Source: Szabonella alba (lineage in GTDB: Bacteria > Pseudomonadota > Alphaproteobacteria > Rhodobacterales > Rhodobacteraceae). From it: 64,000 bases of DNA. The DNA lies in assembly GCF_016765775.1 (NCBI RefSeq), contig NZ_JAESVN010000006.1, positions 186,001 through 250,000 on the forward strand. Direction: 5' to 3'. How positions within the stretch are numbered: the first letter of the stretch is position 1; the number at the start of each line of letters is the position of its first letter. Both the position numbers and the translations under genes were made by a program. The notes below the pieces were generated by a model. It saw only the letters and a program-made list of their open reading frames with translations, searched no databases and was not told the origin of the DNA. Below are positions 42,979 through 51,619 of the stretch, in pieces.

Positions 42979-43974
42979 TCACTCGATGGCCTGGATCCGC
43001 TCGATCAGCGGTGCCCAGGTCGGAAAGTCCTTGGCCACTTCGGCGCCGACCGAAGTGCGGAATTCCTCAACCTTCAGACCATCGGCCTCGGTGATGAAGG
43101 TCATGCCCTTGCCCTTCAGCTCATCAATCAGGTCGACCTCGGCCTTCAGCCCCATTTCCAGGGTTTCCTCACCGATTTCAGCGGCGATTTCGCCAACGAT
43201 GGCGCGGTCGGCCTCGGGGATCGACTGCCATGCATCCTCATTGATGAAGACCGGCAGCACGTTCTGCATATGACCGGTCAGCATCACATGGGTCTGCACT
43301 TCGAAAAGCTTGTTGGCGTTGATCATGGTCAGCGGGTTTTCCTGCCCGATCACCATGCCCGTCAACAGGGCTGTCGGCAGTTCGGCAACCTCGACCGGGG
43401 TCGGGATCGCGCCCATGCCGTTGATCATCGTCGTCCAGAGTTGCAGCGGAACGCCCCGGAAACGCTGTCCTTCCAGATCGGCGGGCGAATAGACCGCCAT
43501 ATTCGCCGTCATCTGCCGCGCACCCCGGTAAAGCCGCCCGATCACGCGGATATTGGCCGCATCCACCAGTTGCTGCGACAGATCCTGCATAACCTCGGAA
43601 CTGTTGGGATCGGTCGCGGCCATGGCGTGCCGTCCGTCGCGATAGGCGAAGGGGGCAGCAAAGGCCGCGATATCGGGCAACAGCCGGGCCAGCGAGGCGA
43701 ATTCATGATGCGCCAGCGGGATCGCGCCGCTGCGCACGCCGTCGACGGTTTCCTGCGCGCCGCCAAGCTGCGAGTTCGGGAAGACCTGAACCGTCACGCG
43801 GCCTTCGGTGCGTTCGGCCACGCGCTTGGCGAATTCCTCGGCATACCAGTACTGGATATCGCCTTCGGACCCGACATGGGCATAGCGGATCGTCACATCG
43901 GCCTGCGCCGAGGACACACCCAGCGACAGCGCAAGCGCCGCAGCCATGGATTTCAGCATCTGTCTTTTGTGCAT
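42979..43974 (-). CDS. TRAP transporter solute-binding protein DctP (system 3)
   Basis: A 331-residue periplasmic receptor with a Sec signal peptide (MLKSMAAALALSLGVSSAQA), unlike the twin-arginine-like leaders of the other three. FPNSQLGGAQETVDGVRSGAI and LEGQRFRGVPLQLWTTMINGMGAIPTPVEVAELPTAL are family segments; in the latter the usual K-x-R reads RFRG. AGGAGGAGG precedes the ATG. It follows the amidohydrolase by 39 bp. Confidence 0.9.
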   Translation of the reverse strand: MHKRQMLKSMAAALALSLGVSSAQADVTIRYAHVGSEGDIQYWYAEEFAKRVAERTEGRVTVQVFPNSQLGGAQETVDGVRSGAIPLAHHEFASLARLLPDIAAFAAPFAYRDGRHAMAATDPNSSEVMQDLSQQLVDAANIRVIGRLYRGARQMTANMAVYSPADLEGQRFRGVPLQLWTTMINGMGAIPTPVEVAELPTALLTGMVIGQENPLTMINANKLFEVQTHVMLTGHMQNVLPVFINEDAWQSIPEADRAIVGEIAAEIGEETLEMGLKAEVDLIDELKGKGMTFITEADGLKVEEFRTSVGAEVAKDFPTWAPLIERIQAIE

Positions 43975-44013
43975 TATAGTTTCCTCCTCCTTGATTTGAC
44001 TGCGCTTTTTGTC

Positions 44014-44931
44014 TTATGCGTCCGGCAGTCTGTAGACGCGCACCGCGTTGTCGTGAAACAGACCCGCCCTCTGTTTCTCGGGCAGATGGGCGGTTGCGGT
44101 GGAAAAACCCGAAAAGATCGTGTCGAAGCCGCCGCCCAGCCGGTCAACCGGATAGTTGCTGGCAAACATCGCCCGATCCGTGCCGAAGATCGCCAGAACG
44201 TCGTGGATGATCGGGCCGTTCGACTCGACCGTCCAGGGCAGACCGGGCTGTCCGATTCCGGAAATCTTGATCGCCACATTGGGTTGCGCGGCGGCCGTCT
44301 CCAGCGCCGCGCGCCATGCCGCCAGCGCCTCGGGGCTGCGGTCGGCGGGCAGACCGGTATGGTTGATGATCAGGTTGGTGGCCGGAAAATCCCGCGCCAG
44401 GTCGGCGGCGGCATCCAGATGCCACCAGGGCGTCTGCAGGTCATAGGACATGCCGTGCCGTTCCAAGAGCGCATAGCCCTCACGCCAGACCGGATCATCC
44501 ATCGAGCCCTTGGCACCGCGCCTTGCCTCGGCAGGGGTGGCCACGGCGGCAGGCTTGTGACGGATCCCGCGCAGGATTGAGATCTTCGCGTGCTCCGCCA
44601 GCAGTTCGGCCGCGCCGGGATCGGCCAGGTCGCACCAGCCGACCATCACCGTGGGCACGCCCGAGCGCGCGGCAATCTCGGCCACCCAGCGGCTTTCCTC
44701 GGCGGCCTTGGCGCGGTTCCATTCCGCCTCGACATAGACCGAACCGGCAATCGGCCAGCCTGCGGTATCGGCGCGGTAATCCTCGGGCATGTAATCGACG
44801 CAGATCGACGAATAATCGCCATAGCGGAACGGAATACGCTCGTCCTTCAGCCATGGCAGATCGTTGCGCAGATCCCAGATATGATGATGCGCGTCGATGA
44901 CGGCCTTGGGGCGGAGGGGTTGATCGGTCAT
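44014..44931 (-). CDS. Amidohydrolase-2 family metal hydrolase
   Basis: A 305-residue TIM-barrel hydrolase. It opens with VIDAHHHIWD (the metal HxH), has NLIINHTG in the middle and ends with FASNYPVDRLGGGFDTIF, where the Asp is a likely metal ligand. Relatives include L-fuconolactonase and 2-pyrone-4,6-dicarboxylate lactonase. It probably opens a lactone or similar ring from the compound imported by TRAP system 3. Substrate unknown. Confidence 0.82.
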   Translation of the reverse strand: MTDQPLRPKAVIDAHHHIWDLRNDLPWLKDERIPFRYGDYSSICVDYMPEDYRADTAGWPIAGSVYVEAEWNRAKAAEESRWVAEIAARSGVPTVMVGWCDLADPGAAELLAEHAKISILRGIRHKPAAVATPAEARRGAKGSMDDPVWREGYALLERHGMSYDLQTPWWHLDAAADLARDFPATNLIINHTGLPADRSPEALAAWRAALETAAAQPNVAIKISGIGQPGLPWTVESNGPIIHDVLAIFGTDRAMFASNYPVDRLGGGFDTIFSGFSTATAHLPEKQRAGLFHDNAVRVYRLPDA

Positions 44932-44945
44932 GCGGTGTTCCCCCT

Positions 44946-45860
44946 TCAGCCCTTGGCCGCGTCGCGCTGGCTGGCCTTATGTTCGTAAAGCTTCACCACC
45001 CCGGCGGAATCAGTCATCTCATGGCCAAGGGCGACATAGTCCTTGAACTGCGAAACGCCTTTCTCGATGACGCCCAGGTCCAGCCCAAGCCCCTGCGAAA
45101 ATGCCGATACAGCCTTGAGATCCTTCAGCAATTGCCTTGCATAGCTGTTGGGCGGATCAAAGGCGCGCTGCTGCATTTGCGGATATAACCGCTGCAACAA
45201 GCTGCTGTCGGCATGCCCCCCCGCCAGACAGGCAGGCAGTTGCGCCGCGTCGATCCCCGCCGCCTCGGCCAGGATCAGCGCCTCGGCCATCAGCACATAA
45301 CCCGTGCCGACAATCGCCTGATTGAGGATCTTGGTCGTCTGACCGGCACCGACCGGCCCCATCAGCGTCAGGTTGCCCGCCATCTGATCGACCACGGGGC
45401 GGACGGTTTCGAAATCGGCCGCATCTCCGCCCGCCATCACCGTCATCGTGCCGTTGCGGGCAAGCTGCGGGCCGCCCGAAACCGGCGCATCGACCCAGCC
45501 GCAGCCGGTCATGTCCCGCAGGCGCGCGGCGGCCTTTCGGGTGCCCTCGGGATCGGCGGTCGAGAAATCGACGACGACGCGCGGCCCTTTGCCAGCAGCG
45601 GCAACCCCGTCCTCGGCAAAGATGCAGCGTTCGACCGCATCCATGTTCAGCACACAGAGCATGACGATATCGCTGGCCTTCGCCACGGCGGCGGGGCTGT
45701 CCGCCGCCACCGCGCCATGCGGCACCACGGTGTTCAGCCGCTCGGGCTCAAGGTTCCAGACCGTGACGGCATAGCCCCGGTCCAGAAGGTTGCGCACCAT
45801 TGCCTCGCCCATCAGGCCGATGCCGATGAAGCCGATACGCGGACGTTCCGTTTGCGTCAT
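44946..45860 (-). CDS. 3-hydroxyisobutyrate dehydrogenase-family oxidoreductase
   Basis: A 304-residue beta-hydroxyacid dehydrogenase. It shows IGFIGIGLMGEAMVRNLL at the N-terminus, DAPVSGGPQLARNGTMTVMAGG as substrate motif, and the catalytic Lys in GQTTKILNQ. Members oxidise 3-hydroxyisobutyrate, glycerate/tartronate semialdehyde or similar acids. The start ATG follows GAGGAATGAC; the longer frame upstream is non-coding. Part of the CoA-transferase operon. Confidence 0.85.
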   Translation of the reverse strand: MTQTERPRIGFIGIGLMGEAMVRNLLDRGYAVTVWNLEPERLNTVVPHGAVAADSPAAVAKASDIVMLCVLNMDAVERCIFAEDGVAAAGKGPRVVVDFSTADPEGTRKAAARLRDMTGCGWVDAPVSGGPQLARNGTMTVMAGGDAADFETVRPVVDQMAGNLTLMGPVGAGQTTKILNQAIVGTGYVLMAEALILAEAAGIDAAQLPACLAGGHADSSLLQRLYPQMQQRAFDPPNSYARQLLKDLKAVSAFSQGLGLDLGVIEKGVSQFKDYVALGHEMTDSAGVVKLYEHKASQRDAAKG

Positions 45861-45916
45861 GTCATTCCTCCCCGGTTCAATTCTGTCTGCCTGCCCCCAA
45901 GCCTTGTTCCGGGGGC

Positions 45917-45934
45917 GGCCGGGATGTCCCGGCC
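45917..45934 (-). repeat. Hairpin downstream of the enoyl-CoA hydratase gene
   Basis: GGCCGGG-ATGT-CCCGGCC forms a perfect 7-bp stem in the 85-bp gap between the hydratase stop and the next gene of the operon. It could stabilise the upstream message. Confidence 0.45.
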
Positions 45935-45945
45935 CGTGCATGCGC

Positions 45946-46728
45946 CTAGCGGCCCGACCATTCCGGCAGGACCTTGGTCCTTGACAGGAAGGTCTGCACC
46001 CCCAGCCGGAAATCGTCGCTGCCATAAACCTCGGCCATCAGGTCATCGGCCTCGGGCAGGGTTTCCAGCGTCATGCGGCGCAACACTTCCTTGAACGAAC
46101 GTGTCGTCAGGGGCGCATTCTCGACCGCGCGCTGGCACAGCGCCTCGATCCGCGCGTCCAGCGCCTCCTTGGCCACGATATCCAGCAGGAACCCGCTGGC
46201 CTTCAGTTCCTCGGCCTCGATGATTTCCCCCAGCAGAACCATGCGGCGGGCTATGGCCGCACCCATCGTGCCGCCGACCCGCGCGATGCTGAGCGGCGAC
46301 AGGCAATTGCCCAGCGTGCGCCCGATCGGGCAGCCGAACCGCGCGCCCGGTGTCGCGATGCGGAAGTCGCAGGCAGCAGCGATGTTCAGCCCGCCCCCAA
46401 CGGCCCAGCCCTCGACCACCGCGATGGTCGTGACCGGTATCGCATCCAGCGCCCGCATGCAGGCATCGCCCCTGCGTTCATACTCCAGCCCGTCATTGCC
46501 AGAGGTGAATTTGGCAAACCCCGAGATATCGGTGCCCGAGACGAAGGCCTTGCCGCCCACGCCCCGGAAGATCACGGCCCGGATCGACGGATCGGCGGTC
46601 ACATCCCGCGCCGCCGTCGCCAGATCCTGCCACATGCCCGAGGTCAGCGCATTATGCGCGCCGGGATTGTCGAACAGGATCCGCGCAATCGCGCCGTCCT
46701 TTTCCAGATGGATCCGGGGGTCCGACAT
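45946..46728 (-). CDS. Enoyl-CoA hydratase/isomerase family protein
   Basis: A 260-residue crotonase. The oxyanion-hole segments are KAFVSGTDISGFAKF and AVEGWAVGGGLNIAAACDFRIAT. The usual catalytic Glu pair is not fully evident: the GCPIGRTLGNCL stretch replaces the common GxPExxLG. This favours a hydratase or lyase on a special acyl-CoA, as in carnitine-type CaiD proteins. It overlaps the CoA-transferase gene by one base. Confidence 0.85.
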   Translation of the reverse strand: MSDPRIHLEKDGAIARILFDNPGAHNALTSGMWQDLATAARDVTADPSIRAVIFRGVGGKAFVSGTDISGFAKFTSGNDGLEYERRGDACMRALDAIPVTTIAVVEGWAVGGGLNIAAACDFRIATPGARFGCPIGRTLGNCLSPLSIARVGGTMGAAIARRMVLLGEIIEAEELKASGFLLDIVAKEALDARIEALCQRAVENAPLTTRSFKEVLRRMTLETLPEADDLMAEVYGSDDFRLGVQTFLSRTKVLPEWSGR

Positions 46729-47915
46729 CAGGCCGCACCCCGCTTGGCATCCAGAAGCCCCTTCTGCGCCAGTTCGGCACGGATCTCGGCGTCATGTTCA
46801 TTCAGCAGCGGCGGCGGATGGCGGATCTGCTGCGGTGTCGCGCTCATCTTCACCGGAAAGCCAAGGGCGCGGAATTCGCCCTCGACCGGATGCGGCACCA
46901 TCTGCACCATCTCGCGCGCAATGGCCTGTTCGCAGTCCACCGCCTCGGCATAATCGAGGATCGGCGCGGCGGGCACGCCCGCCTCTTGCAGCACCGCGAT
47001 CCATTCGTCGCGGGTCTTGCCCGCGAAGGTGGGCGCCAGTTCGTCGATCAGCACAACACGGTTCGCAACGCGCGCGGCATTGGTGGAAAACCGCGCATCC
47101 TCTTGCAGATGGTCGATGCCCATCGCGGCGATCATCCGCAGCCAGAGCCCCTGATTGGCCGCCCCGATCACAAACCAGCCGTCCGAGGCTTTGACCGCCT
47201 GATAAGGCGCCGACATACGATTGGCCGACCCGATCGGAACCGGCGATTTGCCCGTGCCCCAAAGCTCGGTCGTTTCCCAGACCGACAGGGCCATGGCCGC
47301 CTCGAACAAGGATGCGTCGATGAACTGCCCCTGCCCCGAAACCGAGCGTCCGATCACCGAACTGAGAATCGCATAGCAGGCGAAAAGCCCCGCCCCCAGA
47401 TCCGCGACCGGGATCGAGTTCTTGGCAGGCTCCATCCCCTCGAACCCGTTGGAACTGAGGATGCCGGACACCGCCTGCGCGATCAGATCGAAGCCCGGGC
47501 GCTGCGCCCAGGGACCGGTCTGGCCAAAGCCTGAGATGCTGGCATAAATCAGACGCGGATTGATCGCACTCAGCGTGTCGTAATCCATGCCCAGACGGGC
47601 GGCGACACCGGGGCGGGCGTTTTCGACCAGCACATCGGCGGTCTTGACCAGCGCATAAAGCGTCTCGCGCCCCTCGGGTGATTTCAGGTCCAGCGCGATG
47701 CTGCGCTTGTTGCGGTTCAGCGCCAGAAATCCGGGGCTGTCGTCGCCCTTCAGGCGGAACCCCATGGACTGACGGGTGGAATCCCCGGTTTCGGGCGGCT
47801 CGATCTTGATGACATCCGCGCCCATATCGGCCAGCAGCATGCAGCAGAACGGGCCTGCCATCACCTGCGAAATATCCAGAACCCGAATGCCCGCCAGCGG
47901 CAGTGCCATCGCCAT
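46728..47915 (-). CDS. CaiB/BaiF family III CoA-transferase
   Basis: A 395-residue family III CoA-transferase that moves CoA between carboxylic acids. Family segments are LAGIRVLDISQVMAGPFC, DVIKIEPPETGD, NRNKRSIALDLKSPEG, VENARPGVAARLGMDYDTL, and SGFGQTGPWAQRPGFDLIAQA with the catalytic Asp. AGGAGGGGAGT precedes the ATG. It leads an operon that then has hydratase, dehydrogenase, amidohydrolase and TRAP genes, so the imported acid is probably activated by it. Confidence 0.9.
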   Translation of the reverse strand: MAMALPLAGIRVLDISQVMAGPFCCMLLADMGADVIKIEPPETGDSTRQSMGFRLKGDDSPGFLALNRNKRSIALDLKSPEGRETLYALVKTADVLVENARPGVAARLGMDYDTLSAINPRLIYASISGFGQTGPWAQRPGFDLIAQAVSGILSSNGFEGMEPAKNSIPVADLGAGLFACYAILSSVIGRSVSGQGQFIDASLFEAAMALSVWETTELWGTGKSPVPIGSANRMSAPYQAVKASDGWFVIGAANQGLWLRMIAAMGIDHLQEDARFSTNAARVANRVVLIDELAPTFAGKTRDEWIAVLQEAGVPAAPILDYAEAVDCEQAIAREMVQMVPHPVEGEFRALGFPVKMSATPQQIRHPPPLLNEHDAEIRAELAQKGLLDAKRGAA

Positions 47916-48338
47916 ACTCCCCTCCTATTGGTCCTCCTCCCGAGGGCCTGTGCGGGCTGTCGGACGGCGCCAACGCGCCTGTCTGGCGCGCGGTTACCCC
48001 GTCATCCGGCCCGGTCAGCCTCAGGAACCCAAGTTGTATATCGTATATGATACACAGGCAACCCGAATCCGAGACCGCTGAACCCCGCGCCGGACAGACG
48101 AAGGCACTGGCCCTGCATGGCGCAGGCACAGGATTTCGTGGCGGGATTGGAAGCGGTGAAAGGGCAGCGTCGCGCCCGCCATCCGGGCGGGGGCGCTGTC
48201 CGCACAGGGACGGATGCCTTGATTCGGGGCCCGGCAGCGGGCGGCACCGGTCAGGCCGTGCCACAGCGAAGGAGGTTCAGAAGTGGACCTCCGGCAAGGG
48301 TGCGGCACAGGTGCTCGGGGATCAGCCCCGCCGCGCCT
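47916..48338. other. Non-coding stretch upstream of the CoA-transferase operon
   Basis: This 423-bp gap holds the promoter side of the CoA-transferase gene and the operator candidate at 48035-48054. The rest, toward the small repeat-protein gene, is GC-rich with no convincing reading frame. Confidence 0.55.
48035..48054. promoter_or_regulatory. GntR-type operator candidate (TATCGTATATGATA core)
   Basis: The 14-bp core at 48039-48052 is a near palindrome (ATC-N-TATA-N-GAT), inside TGTAT (48035-48039) and ATACA (48050-48054). It lies about 120 bp upstream of the CoA-transferase start in an AT-rich island. FCD-type GntR proteins bind sites of this form. Confidence 0.5.
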
Positions 48339-48650
48339 TCAGCGATTGCCATCGATCCATTTCGACATCAGCAGCTTGTCACGGAAACATTCCCCGGGCA
48401 CGGCACGGCGCTTGATGCGGGCCAGTCGTTCGGCAAAGGCCACCTGCCGCGATGAGGGCAGATGATCGAAGGCCGAATTCGGCTTCATCCGCGCCTGCGC
48501 CTCGATCCAGCGGCTGAGCGCGCGGCGGTCCTGCTGCGTCTCGGGCGGCAACAGTGTCCGGTTGCGCAAGGCCAGCGACCGCGCATAGGCGATCTGGCGG
48601 GGCGTGGCGGGCAGGGTCTGGGCGGGCAGGGCGACGGGTGCATCTTCCAT
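48339..48650 (-). CDS. Small two-repeat protein under SOS control, function unknown
   Basis: A 103-residue basic protein with no known enzymatic motif. It is made of two similar units: residues about 16-52 (TPRQIAYARSLALRNRTLLP...RALSRWIEAQ) and about 66-101 (SSRQVAFAERLARIKRRAVP...LLMSKWIDGN), sharing xxRQxAxAxxLA...P...L-S-x-WI. Similar short PTxxQ-x-AxxLA units occur, as far as I recall, at the ends of some DNA topoisomerases, but this is a loose likeness. Its promoter holds a GAAC-N7-GAAC box, so it should be induced by DNA damage. Stand-alone gene. Confidence 0.75.
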   Translation of the reverse strand: MEDAPVALPAQTLPATPRQIAYARSLALRNRTLLPPETQQDRRALSRWIEAQARMKPNSAFDHLPSSRQVAFAERLARIKRRAVPGECFRDKLLMSKWIDGNR

Positions 48651-48678
48651 GGGTCATGTCCTTTATCGGAACAGATCC

Positions 48679-48707
48679 AATATAGAACATAACGGGAACA
48701 TTTTCAA
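48679..48707 (-). promoter_or_regulatory. Sigma-70 promoter with alphaproteobacterial LexA box
   Basis: On the minus strand TTGAAA (48702-48707) and TATATT (48679-48684) are spaced by exactly 17 bp. Between them lies GTTC-N7-GTTC (plus strand GAAC 48685-48688 and GAAC 48696-48699), the SOS box used by LexA in Rhodobacter, Paracoccus and rhizobia. LexA there would block the promoter. It lies about 30-55 bp upstream of the small repeat-protein gene. Confidence 0.75.
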
Positions 48708-48723
48708 GTCCACCTTGTGAAAC

Positions 48724-48749
48724 AGGCCCCGCCTGCCCCGCCGGGGCCT
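48724..48749 (-). terminator. Intrinsic terminator of the TRAP-aldolase operon
   Basis: AGGCCCCG (48724-48731) and CGGGGCCT (48742-48749) pair perfectly over a 10-base loop immediately after the aldolase stop. On the minus strand the stem is followed by GTTTC. Confidence 0.7.
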
Positions 48750-48750
48750 T

Positions 48751-49683
48751 TCAGCCCAGTGCCGCGATCCTTGCGCGGAAGCGGTCCGCCCCTTCGATGA
48801 TATGATCCAGCACCACCTCGACCGCCCAATGCCGTTCGGCGATGTCATAGGGAATGGTGCGGCTGTGGACATCGGCAAAGGTGCCGATCCGGCGGTGGAA
48901 ATGCTTGGCAAGTTTGGGATAGCCCATGCCCTCGGACATGGCTGACAGCACAAGGAACGTGTCCAGTTCCGCCGCAAGGTCGGGATGGGCGCGGCCGTGA
49001 TCCATCAGCCAGCGGTAAAGATCGGGATGGAAATTGTTCATCACCCCGGAAAAGCCATGCCCGCCCGCCTGAATCGCAGGCCATGCAATCGCGGCATTGG
49101 CATTGTTGATCGCCAAGGGCGTCCCCGCAACCAGTGCCAGACGGCGCTTGAGATGCTCCAGATCGCAGGTCACGTCCTTGAGAAAGGCAAAGCGCCCGCT
49201 TTCGGCGCAGAAACGCACCTCGTCATCGGTCAGCAGACGGCGATAGGGGGCGGGACATTCGTAAAGCCCCAACGCGGTGTCAGTCGGCAGCGCGGCCAGC
49301 AGATCGTCCATCCGGGCGCGGAAGGTGCTGCTGTCCTCATCCCGCCCGGCCAGACGGTTGGTGACCAGAACCACCGCATCGACGCCGGTTTCGGCCATGG
49401 CGCGTAATTCGGCCTTCTGGTCTTCAACCCCGTCGGAAATATGGCCCGAGGCCACGACCGGCACGCGACCCGCGACCCGCTCCATGGTGAAACGCGCCAA
49501 TGCGCAGCGTTCCTCCAGCGTCAGGAACAGCATTTCCGAGGATTGGCAGACCGCGAACAGCCCATGCGAACCATTGTCGATATACCACTCGATCAGACGG
49601 GCATAACCGTCCCAGTCGATCCGGTCATCGGCGTGAAAGGGCGTGATCACGACCGGAAAGATACCTTGCATCGCATGCGGCAT
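48751..49683 (-). CDS. Dihydrodipicolinate synthase-family aldolase
   Basis: A 310-residue class I aldolase/lyase of the DapA superfamily. The Schiff-base Lys is in FAFLKDVTCD near residue 170 and the Tyr in LYECPAPYRR; the usual GTTGE pocket reads CQSSEM. The divergence argues against lysine synthesis and for a catabolic enzyme of the KDG-aldolase, N-acetylneuraminate lyase or 4-hydroxy-2-oxoglutarate group. It closes the TRAP system 4 operon and probably acts on the imported keto acid or its product. Confidence 0.83.
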   Translation of the reverse strand: MPHAMQGIFPVVITPFHADDRIDWDGYARLIEWYIDNGSHGLFAVCQSSEMLFLTLEERCALARFTMERVAGRVPVVASGHISDGVEDQKAELRAMAETGVDAVVLVTNRLAGRDEDSSTFRARMDDLLAALPTDTALGLYECPAPYRRLLTDDEVRFCAESGRFAFLKDVTCDLEHLKRRLALVAGTPLAINNANAAIAWPAIQAGGHGFSGVMNNFHPDLYRWLMDHGRAHPDLAAELDTFLVLSAMSEGMGYPKLAKHFHRRIGTFADVHSRTIPYDIAERHWAVEVVLDHIIEGADRFRARIAALG

Positions 49684-49711
49684 TTCAGAATTCCTTGGGG
49701 GTTTTGGTGGG

Positions 49712-51007
49712 TCAGCCTTCGTAGCCGAAGGCGCGGGGCAGCATCAGGGTGATATCGGGGATCAGGATCATCGCCAGCAGGGCCGCGACCAGCACGCCCA
49801 GAAACAGCCAGATCTCGCGGATGATCTCTCCCAGCGGGATGCGCGATACGGCGCTGATGACGAACAGCAGGATCCCGTAAGGCGGGGTAATGAGGCCGAT
49901 CATGCAGTTGACGACGGCAACCACGCCAAAATGCACAAGGTCGATCCCCAGCTCGCGGCAGGACGGGATGAACAGCGGGATGATGACCAGAATGATCGTT
50001 GTCGCATCCAGAAAACAGCCCAGCAGAAGCAGAAGCAGATTGACGCACAACAGAAAGACCAGCGGGTGAATGTCCAGCCCGACCAGCGTGCGCGCCACGA
50101 CATCGGGGATATTCTCGGAGGCGACAATATAGTTCAGGATCAGCGCCCCGCCGATCACCAGACCCACCGCTGCCGACGACCGGGCGCTGGAGACGAGGAT
50201 CTCGTAAAACCCGGCAAGGCTCAGTGAGCGGTAGAAGACCGCGGCAAGGATCAGCGCGTAGAAAGCGGCGACGGCGGCGGCCTCGGTCGGCGTGGTGACG
50301 CCGCCATAGATGCCATACAGCAGGATCGCAGGCATCAGCAGCGCAGGCCCTGCATCCAGCGTCAGGCGCGGCAGTTCACGCAGGGGCACGGGTTCATCCC
50401 GCGCGAAACCGCGACGATGGGAAATCAGCGCATTCATCAGCATCAGGACCGCCCCCATCAGAAGGCCCGGAACGATACCCGCCAGAAACAGGAAGCCGAT
50501 GGAGGTGTTCGAGACCAGCGCATAAAGCACCATCGGGATCGAGGGCGGGATGATCGGCCCGATCGTGGCCGAGGCCGCCGTGATCGCCGCCGCATAGCCG
50601 CGCGTGTAATGGCCCGATTTCACCATCATCTCGATGATCAGCTTGCCGATCCCCGCCGCATCCGCCACCGCCGATCCCGACATGCCGGAAAAGACCAGCG
50701 AGGCCAGAACATTGACGTGGCCCAGCCCGCCCCGGAACCGGCCCACAAGCGCCACACAGAAGCGCAGCAGCCGGTCCGACACCGTGCCCGCATTCATGAT
50801 ATTGGCCGCCACAATGAACAGCGGCACCGCCAGCAGGATGAAGCCGGAATAAAGCCCGTCCATCAGGATCTTGCCGCTCATCCCGATGCTTTGACCGGCG
50901 GCCATAAGATAGACCAGCGAGGCGGTCAGGATCGCATAGGCAATGGGGGCACCGATGGCCGCCAGCCCCATCAGGATGGTCAGGCAAAGCAGAAATTCGA
51001 AGCTCAT
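49712..51007 (-). CDS. TRAP transporter large permease DctM (system 4)
   Basis: A 431-residue symporter subunit. Motifs: ILLAVPLFIVAANIMNAGT, FSGMSGSAVADAAGIGKLIIEMM, GPIIPPSIPMVLYALV and TPTEAAAVAAFYA. It overlaps dctQ by 4 bp and is followed after 28 bp by the aldolase gene. Confidence 0.92.
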   Translation of the reverse strand: MSFEFLLCLTILMGLAAIGAPIAYAILTASLVYLMAAGQSIGMSGKILMDGLYSGFILLAVPLFIVAANIMNAGTVSDRLLRFCVALVGRFRGGLGHVNVLASLVFSGMSGSAVADAAGIGKLIIEMMVKSGHYTRGYAAAITAASATIGPIIPPSIPMVLYALVSNTSIGFLFLAGIVPGLLMGAVLMLMNALISHRRGFARDEPVPLRELPRLTLDAGPALLMPAILLYGIYGGVTTPTEAAAVAAFYALILAAVFYRSLSLAGFYEILVSSARSSAAVGLVIGGALILNYIVASENIPDVVARTLVGLDIHPLVFLLCVNLLLLLLGCFLDATTIILVIIPLFIPSCRELGIDLVHFGVVAVVNCMIGLITPPYGILLFVISAVSRIPLGEIIREIWLFLGVLVAALLAMILIPDITLMLPRAFGYEG

Positions 51008-51606
51008 TTGCCTTGCCTTCCCTCAACCGGCGGCACCACGCCGGGCAGCACCGGTTCCTCAACCCCATAACGGAAGGCCCGCCAGACCGCCCAGAAATAG
51101 CGCAGCGGAACCGCGATCAGAAAGATGATGTAGATCAGATAGATGTCACGCATCCGGATCCAGTCACCGAAGAGATCACCCAATGTGGCCGTCCGTTTCA
51201 GCCGCAGCACGGCAAAGCGGTCCCATGTCGCGGCGATCGAGGCCAGAAGGGCCACCGCAATCGCCAGCCCCGCCACGATGGCAAAGCCGCGACGGACCCC
51301 GGGCGGCACCGTGGTATAAAGAATGTCAAACGTCACATGATCCTGATCGCGCACGACAAAGGCATTGCCCCAGAAGATCAGCCAGACCCAGATCGCAAGA
51401 CAGAATTCCAGCGTCCAGCCAAAGCTGGAGGGTTGAAACCACGGCATGTTCACCGCCACCCAGTCCAGCCGTGCCGCATAGCGCACGACGACCTGCAGGA
51501 TGAAGGTCGCGAACATGGCCGCCATCAGGGCTGCGGCAACAGCCTCGGTCGAATGGCGGAACAGGGTCTGCAAACGGGACAAGCGGGACACTCCGGCAGG
51601 CGGCAT
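51004..51606 (-). CDS. TRAP transporter small permease DctQ (system 4)
   Basis: A 200-residue DctQ protein, a little longer than usual. It shows FQPSSFGWTLEFCLAIWVWLIFWGNAFVVRDQDHVTFDILY, matching the longer DctQ subgroup. ATGA overlap with dctM. It follows dctP after 65 bp containing a hairpin. Confidence 0.87.
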   Translation of the reverse strand: MPPAGVSRLSRLQTLFRHSTEAVAAALMAAMFATFILQVVVRYAARLDWVAVNMPWFQPSSFGWTLEFCLAIWVWLIFWGNAFVVRDQDHVTFDILYTTVPPGVRRGFAIVAGLAIAVALLASIAATWDRFAVLRLKRTATLGDLFGDWIRMRDIYLIYIIFLIAVPLRYFWAVWRAFRYGVEEPVLPGVVPPVEGRQGK

Positions 51607-51619
51607 CGGGGGTGCGCAG

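Noticed and set aside
16798-48264. Several long frames running into upstream gaps or antisense to TRAP and CoA-transferase genes
   Set aside because: Each lies in the wrong frame of a recognised gene or extends a gene beyond a start that has a good ribosome-binding site and coupling overlap.
48117-48455. A plus-strand frame across the gap and the small repeat-protein gene
   Set aside because: It is antisense to the repeat protein in its 3' part and lacks a promoter; the minus strand has a consensus promoter and SOS box.
48751-49683. DapA of lysine biosynthesis
   Set aside because: The pocket motif is altered and the gene is in a TRAP operon under a divergent GntR gene, so a catabolic aldolase is more likely.
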